A DNA stretch of 39,691 nt from JBHGBM01 sp041946965 (GTDB lineage Bacteria > Acidobacteriota > Terriglobia > Bryobacterales > Bryobacteraceae): assembly GCA_041946965.1 (NCBI GenBank), contig JBHGBM010000050.1:1-39691 (forward strand). Direction: 5' to 3'. A program made the position numbers and the translations under genes. The notes beneath the pieces are model-generated. The model had not been told where the DNA came from and did not search any database. It worked only from the letters and a program-made list of their open reading frames with translations. Position 1 is the first letter of the stretch. Each line of letters starts with the position of its first letter. Of this stretch, positions 34,559 through 39,691 are shown piece by piece.

Positions 34559-34600
34559 ACTTGGAAGAACCAAGTTAGCGGGTTCTCAGGGAGAACACAA
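34559..34600 (-). promoter_or_regulatory. Promoter with two palindromes upstream of the coiled-coil gene
   Basis: On the minus strand TTGTGT (34595-34600) and TAACTT (34572-34577) are 17 bases apart. A perfect inverted repeat GTTCTC-AGG-GAGAAC (34582-34596) lies in the spacer and touches the -35, where a repressor could block transcription. A second one, ACTTGG-AAGAA-CCAAGT (34559-34575), overlaps the -10 and the predicted start point. Both are candidate operators or, for the second, a 5' UTR hairpin. Confidence 0.4.
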
Positions 34601-34715
34601 GGAAGTCCGCCGCTTCGCAGCCGTTTCAGATCACGGTTGTGCCGCGACTCTTCCACGGGTATGCTGTCTGTTGTTTCACCGTCCGGGAAGAGTTCCGGCT
34701 TCGCAGAGCGCAGTG

Positions 34716-36251
34716 ATGACCGAATCCACTCTAACCCGACGCGCTTTCACCGGCGCCCTGAGCGGCGCGGCCGGCCTGCAAGACGCGCCGCGAAAGCGGC
34801 CCAACCTGGTCTTCGTCTTCAGCGATCAGCAGTCCTGGGACATGCTGGGCTGTTACGGCAACCGCAGCATCGTCACGCCCAACCTGGATCGCCTGGCCGC
34901 CGAGGGCGTCCGTTTCAACCACTGCATCAGCAGTTCGCCGTTGTGCACGCCGTTTCGCGGGCTGCTGCTCTCCGGCCTTCACCCGATGCAGTCCGGAGCG
35001 CTGGAGAATGATGTGCGGATGATCGCCGGCGACGGGGACTACTTCGGCGAGGTTCTGCGCGACGCGGGCTACCGCATGGGGTACGTCGGCAAGTGGCATT
35101 TGTATGGCGGGAACCGCGTCCGCCCTATTCCGCCGGGCCGGGACCGCTACGGCTTCGACCACACCTTTCTGTCCAACAACTGCACCGTAGTCTTCGACAA
35201 GGACCGGTCCTACTATTGGGACGAAAATGGCCAACGCACGCCGTACGGGGATTGGGAACCCTATGCGCAAACGCGCCAGGCCCTGCGCTTCATAGACGAC
35301 AACGCGGACAGGCCGTTTGCCCTGTTCCTCTCCTGGCACCCACCGCACAACTGGGCGCCGGTTCGCCCGCCCGCGAAGGGTCCGGAGGACGGTTACGGCG
35401 CACCCGAGGATTGCCTGAAGCTCTACGACCCGGCGGCCATCCCGCTGCGCGGGAACGTGGCCGACACGCCCTCCGTGCGCGGAGTTTACCGCGGCCACAT
35501 GGCCATGTGCACAAGCCTGGACAGGGCCTTCGGGTGGGTGACGGAAAAGCTGGAGCAGACGGGTCTGGCGAAGAACACGCTGGTGGTATACACCTCGGAC
35601 CACGGCGACACGCTGCTCTCGCACGGCTTCCGCCACAACAAGATGAGGCCGGAGGCGGAGTCCATCCGGGTGCCGTTGTTGATGCGCTACCCCGGCGTGC
35701 TGCGGCCGCGCGCCAGCGACTTGCTGGTAGGCACGCTCGACCTGATGCCGACGCTGTTGGACCTCATGGGGTTGCGGGTGCCAGCCGCATGCGCGGGACG
35801 CAGCCTGCGGCCGGCGATCGTCAACCAGCGTGACGGCGAAGTGGAATCGGTGCCTCTGTTCCTTTCCCCGCTTGACTGGCGCGGCGTTTACACGCGACGT
35901 TACACTTACTCGTTCGATACGGGCAAGGGCGGCTGGTCGCTGTATCGGGAATCCTATTTCCAGCAACCCGGAAACATCTCCTGGAACTGCCTCTACGATC
36001 GGGAGACAGACCGCTGGGAGCAGCGCAACCTGTTCGGTTCGGCGGCCCACCGCCGGCTTCGCGCCAGACTCCACGAGCAGTCGCTGGCGTGGATGCGGCG
36101 TTTCGGTGATCCCGGACTGCCGCACGAAGTATTGAGCCGTTGCGTGTACCGTGCGGAGGATGTCGCGCTTCAGCGCGCCAGGGGCTTTGGCCGGGCGAGC
36201 GGAATTCTGCGGGGCCGCCCCGCGGATCTGATCCCGCAATGCGCCACATAG
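34716..36251 (+). CDS. Sulfatase
   Basis: A sulfatase (alkaline-phosphatase fold) of 511 residues hydrolysing sulfate esters. RPNLVFVFSDQQSWDMLGCY gives the metal-binding start. The formylglycine motif is C77-T-P79-F-R81 (SSPLCTPFRGLLLSG); it fits CxPxR but has phenylalanine where serine is usual. VGKWHLYGG and VVYTSDHGDTLLSHGF hold the further metal and lysine ligands. The N-terminus MTESTLTRRAFTGALSGAAG has a twin-arginine motif (TRRAF) but a short hydrophobic core, so export is uncertain. ATG 34716 is preferred over an open frame to 34671. The TonB receptor follows after an 80-base gap. An FGE-type activating enzyme is not in the window. Confidence 0.93.
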   Translation: MTESTLTRRAFTGALSGAAGLQDAPRKRPNLVFVFSDQQSWDMLGCYGNRSIVTPNLDRLAAEGVRFNHCISSSPLCTPFRGLLLSGLHPMQSGALENDVRMIAGDGDYFGEVLRDAGYRMGYVGKWHLYGGNRVRPIPPGRDRYGFDHTFLSNNCTVVFDKDRSYYWDENGQRTPYGDWEPYAQTRQALRFIDDNADRPFALFLSWHPPHNWAPVRPPAKGPEDGYGAPEDCLKLYDPAAIPLRGNVADTPSVRGVYRGHMAMCTSLDRAFGWVTEKLEQTGLAKNTLVVYTSDHGDTLLSHGFRHNKMRPEAESIRVPLLMRYPGVLRPRASDLLVGTLDLMPTLLDLMGLRVPAACAGRSLRPAIVNQRDGEVESVPLFLSPLDWRGVYTRRYTYSFDTGKGGWSLYRESYFQQPGNISWNCLYDRETDRWEQRNLFGSAAHRRLRARLHEQSLAWMRRFGDPGLPHEVLSRCVYRAEDVALQRARGFGRASGILRGRPADLIPQCAT

Positions 36252-36280
36252 GCGGGGGGACAGCCGCACAGGACCCGCGC

Positions 36281-36309
36281 TTGCAATCGCCGCCGGGACG
36301 CGATATTCA
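36281..36309 (+). promoter_or_regulatory. Promoter of the TonB-dependent receptor
   Basis: TTGCAA (36281-36286) and TATTCA (36304-36309) are 17 bases apart. Transcription should begin near 36316, giving a leader of about 16 bases before ATG 36332. The receptor can therefore be transcribed apart from the sulfatase. Confidence 0.45.
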
Positions 36310-36331
36310 TGACAACGGAGTCAAAGGTCGC

Positions 36332-39300
36332 ATGTATCTGAAATGTGCATTCGCGCTGGCGTTGTCGGTTTGCAGCGCCGTGGCCCAGTCCACCACCAGC
36401 ACGCTGGCGGGCGTGGTGAAGGATTCCTCGGGCGCGGCCGTGCCTAAGGCCGCCGTTCAGGTGATCAATGAAGAATCCGGCGTGGCGCTTGGCACCACGA
36501 CCAACGAAGCCGGACTGTACCGCGTGGCGGCCCTCATTCCCGGCGTCTACCGGGTGGAAGTGGAAGCAGCCGGATTCCAGAAACTGCTGCGCGGCGGCAT
36601 CAGCGTGCAAATCGCCCAGACGTTGCAGGTCGACCTGGTGTTGCAGGTAGGCAACGTGCTGGAGACGATTAACGTCACCGCCGCGTCGCCCGTGCTCGAG
36701 GCGCAGACTTCCAGCGTCGGCCAGCTCGTCGAGCGCCAGATGATCGCGGGCATGCCCATGCCCAACCGCACCTCCACCGCGCTCATCGCGCTGATCCCCG
36801 GCGCGACGATCCGCGCGGTGACCGGCGACATCCCGGAGTTCAGCGTGGCGGGCGGCCGCATGCGCAACCAGCAGTTCACCATGGACGGCGGCAATCACAC
36901 CAACACCGTGGGCCTGGCGGTCAACCAGAGCCAGGTGCCGCTGCCCATGGACGCCATGCAGGAATTCCGCGTGATCGCGAATAGCTACTCCGCCGAGTAC
37001 GGACAATCCCAGAGCGGGGTGGTGACGCTGGCCACCCGTTCCGGCACGAACGATTGGCACGGCAATCTGTTCGAGTATGCTCAGAACGAGGCGCTCAATG
37101 CGCGCAACTTCTTCGCCGCCAGCAGGCCCAAGTTCCGGCAGCACCAGTTCGGAGGCTCCGTGGGCGGCCCGATTATCCGAGACCGCACGCATTTCTTCGT
37201 CACTTACGAGCGGACGCAGCAGGTGACCGGCGGTCCGGGCTTCTGGACGGTCCCGAGCCTCCGCCAGCGGGAAGGGGATTTCTCCCAGACGTTCAACGCG
37301 CAGGGCAGGCTCATCCAGATCTATGATCCGGCTACCACGCAGCGCAACGTGCGCCAGCCTTTCCCGGGCAACATCATCCCGGCCAATCGCATCGATCCGG
37401 TGTCGCGCGCCATCCTGCCCTATTTCGTGGAGCCGAATCTGCCGGGGAACATCGCGGGCGCCAACAACTTCGGCCAGAATTCCCGCCCCACCATGAACCG
37501 CAACATCGTGGTGGGCCGGGTGGACCACCAGTTCAACGCCGCCAATCAGCTCATGGTGCGGTACTTCATCGCGGACACGCATAACGCGAACCCAGGCCTG
37601 GCCGGCGAGCGCGCCGCCGACCCGTCCGCGGCCACCCGCACGGACCAGAAGACGCATAACCTGCTGGGCTCGTGGACGCACACCTTCCGGTCGAATCTGC
37701 TCAACGATGTCCGCTTCGGAATGGTGCGCCGCGACTATTTCAACCAACGGGTCAACAAGGAGAAGGATTACGCGGCGAAACTGGGGCTGAAGGGCGTCTC
37801 GGGGGTGGCGTTTCCGATTATCAACATCTCGGGCTTCACCGCGCTGAGCGGCGCGCCGTTTCGTTTCTCCAGCCCGCTGCTGGATTGGCACATTCAGGAG
37901 TCCGTATCGTGGTTCCGCGGCCGCCACGCGCTGAAGATCGGGATGGAGGCCCGCATCGGAGAATTCAACGACGACACCGACACTTCTTCGAGCGGCAACT
38001 TCACCTTCGGCACGCTCATGACCGGGCTGCCCAACACCTCGGGCACGGGCAATGCGTTTGCCACGTTTCTGCTTGGAGAGGTGGACAACGCCAACATGAT
38101 CCGGCCCGACCCCATCCGGTCACGGGCGTCGTACTGGGGGGCGTTCCTCCAGGACGACTGGCGCCTGAACGCCCGCCTCACCCTCAACCTCGGGCTGCGG
38201 TGGGAGGGCACGCGCCCGCGCACCGAGGACAACAACCGCATGAACGCCTTCGACATGACCGCGATCAACCCGGTATCGAAGACGCCCGGCGTGGTCACCT
38301 TCGCCGGGCGCGGGGGAGTGCCGCGCTCGGCATACGATTTCGACGCCAACAACTTCGGCCCCCGGGTGGGCTTTGCCTGGAGCGTGCGGGAGAAGACCGT
38401 GGTCCGCGGCGGCGCCGGTATCATCTACGGTTCGTCGGTGAACGCGATCGTGGGCACCGCCGCGGCCCTGGGCTTCACCACGGATTACCGGCTGACGTCG
38501 CCCGAGCCCGGGATCACGTCCGCAATGCGGCTGCGTGAGGGCTTCCCGGCTTTCACGCGACCCACGATTGAGCAGCTCGGCGCGGGCTACGGCGCGGTGC
38601 CCGTGGGCTCGCCACCAACACCGCCGTGACCTTCTTCGAGCGCAACCGCGCCACGCCGATCTCGCTGCAATACAACCTCAACATCCAGCACGAGCTGGCC
38701 AGCAACACACTGGTCGAACTGGCCTATCTTGCCAACCTGAGCCACCACCTCACGGCGCCCGACCTTTCGCTCAACCAGGTGCCCCCGGCGCTGCTCGGGC
38801 CCGGCAACGCGCAGGTGCGGCGCCCCTTCCCCCAGTTCTCCAACGTGGTCTCGATCAACCCGGCAATCGGCAACTCCACCTACCACGGCGGCTACGTCAA
38901 GTTGGAGCGGCGCTACCGCGCGGGGTTGACCATGCTGGCCCACTATACGTTCTCCAAGTTCATCGACGACGCCGAATCCTACAGCGAATTCGGCGATTCG
39001 GGCAGTTACATGGACTTTTACAACCGCGGCCTCGATAAGGGACTTTCCGGAAGCGATGTGCGGCATCGTGCCGTGGTGAGCGGCGTCTACGACCTGCCGC
39101 TGTTGAACGCGCGCGGCCTGCTCACCACGTTGTTCGGCGGTTGGCGGACGGGCGTGATCGCGTCGTTCCAGTCGGGTCCGCCGTTCAGCGTGTTCAGCTT
39201 CACCAACCAGACCAACGCGTTTCCGGCCGGCTCGGTGCGCGCGGACCTCATAGGAAACCCGCGGCTGCCCGAATCCGAGCGGACGCTGGCGCGCTGGTTC

Positions 39301-39579
39301 AACACGGCGGCGTTCAGCCAGCCCGCGGCATACCGCTTTGGCACGGCGGGCCGCTCGATCATGACCGGCCCGGGCATTACCAACGTGGATGCGTCGTTCA
39401 ACAAGCGTTTCCCGATCGCTGAGGGCTGGCGCGCCGAACTCCGGGCCGAGTTCTTCAATCTGCTGAACCAGACCAGCTTCGGGTTGCCGGCCCACTCTGC
39501 CGGCGCCCCGGCGTTCGGCCAAATCAACTCGGCGCGCGCGGCGCGCAGTACGCAACTGGCGCTGCGGATTGAGTTCTGA
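36332..39579 (+). pseudogene. Oar-like TonB-dependent receptor, interrupted by one frameshift
   Basis: An outer-membrane receptor for uptake of large substrates. Part one (36332-38629) has a signal peptide (MYLKCAFALALSVCSAVAQ), a CarboxypepD_reg-like beta-sandwich (TLAGVVKDSSGAAVPKAAVQ to YRVEVEAAGF), then a plug with QEFRVIANSYSAEYGQSQSG and the first barrel strands, ending in PVGSPPTPP and a stop. Part two (38626-39579, after GTG) continues FFERNRATPISLQYNLNIQ and ends in a typical barrel C-terminus (TQLALRIEF). One inserted base near 38608-38612 would give PVGSATNTAVTFFERNR in frame; 3248 bases lack exactly one for 1083 codons. No start codon with a ribosome site precedes part two, so as written the barrel is cut. 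It may be a recent mutation or an assembly error. Confidence 0.85.
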
Positions 39580-39679
39580 CGCGCAGCCCTGCATGCGCCG
39601 GGGAAGCCGCGAGTTACACTCGGAAAGATATGACACCTGAATTATGCACCCGCTCCGGGGCCACGCCGGGCGGTTGAGG

Positions 39680-39691
39680 CCTGACACCATT
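39680..39691. repeat. Edge of a possible dispersed repeat
   Basis: The 112 bases after the receptor stop hold no gene that I can support. At the edge CCTGACACC (39680-39688) followed by ATT repeats the core of the hairpin at 5778-5790. The window ends before the other arm could appear, so repeat identity is only suggested. Confidence 0.25.

Noticed and set aside
39630..39677. Short frame MTPELCTRSGATPGG after the receptor
   Set aside because: Only 15 codons with no family match; probably chance.

Overview
The window reads as chromosomal DNA of a high-GC Acidobacteriota, most like the Bryobacterales ('Candidatus Solibacter' type). This is an inference from gene content: a large Oar-like TonB-dependent receptor with a CarboxypepD_reg-like N-terminus, many secreted glycosidase-type proteins, a sulfatase, a PD40/WD40-like propeller remnant ending in a DLMxVENxR-type tail, and a stand-alone short-form AhcY beside MetK. 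Nothing looks like a phage, integrative element or CRISPR, and no rRNA or tRNA gene was seen. Coding density is high and neighbouring genes often overlap.

Layout. 1-2996 (-): a truncated, very large protein with two BadF/HgdC-type activator ATPase domains and a DUF2229-type region. 3192-5745 (+): promoter, metK and ahcY (S-adenosylmethionine synthesis and S-adenosylhomocysteine removal). 5747-6017: REP-like hairpins and a broken propeller-gene tail. 6014-7709: a PilZ-domain protein (-) and a secreted HExxH protein (+). 7627-10891 (-): an acpP-fabF-etfB-etfA operon. 10981-15033 (-): two secreted carbohydrate-active-type proteins, one a GH20 hexosaminidase relative. 15098-18097 (+): cyclophilin lipoprotein, miaB, a DUF151 nuclease-family gene and a small unknown. 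18151-20212: an enolase-superfamily enzyme (+) and an NAD-dependent epimerase-like protein (-). 20246-27312 (+): a tightly packed six-gene run, nadA-moaA-ABC ATPase-FtsX permease-LolA-like-beta-barrel. 27392-33566: a secreted TIM-barrel protein (+), a GH36-type plus GH101/129-like pair (-), and a divergent esterase (+). 33517-39579: a coiled-coil protein (-), a sulfatase (+) and a TonB-dependent receptor (+) carrying one frameshift.

How the genes fit together. Housekeeping blocks (SAM cycle, fatty-acid elongation, NAD and molybdopterin synthesis, tRNA modification) alternate with blocks for scavenging polysaccharides. The sulfatase and receptor, the GH pair with esterase, and the GH20 block look like parts of complex-glycan breakdown. 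The most system-like unit is at 22182-27312: an inner-membrane ABC exporter, a periplasmic LolA-like carrier and an outer-membrane barrel, which together could form a complete lipid or lipoprotein route across the envelope.

Cross-cutting observations: (i) many genes for secreted proteins have a -10 box so close to the start codon that the mRNA should be leaderless or nearly so, while operon-internal genes have good Shine-Dalgarno sequences; (ii) three single-base length differences (5903-5909, 22177-22179, about 38608-38612) affect reading frames, so real decay must be separated from assembly error.
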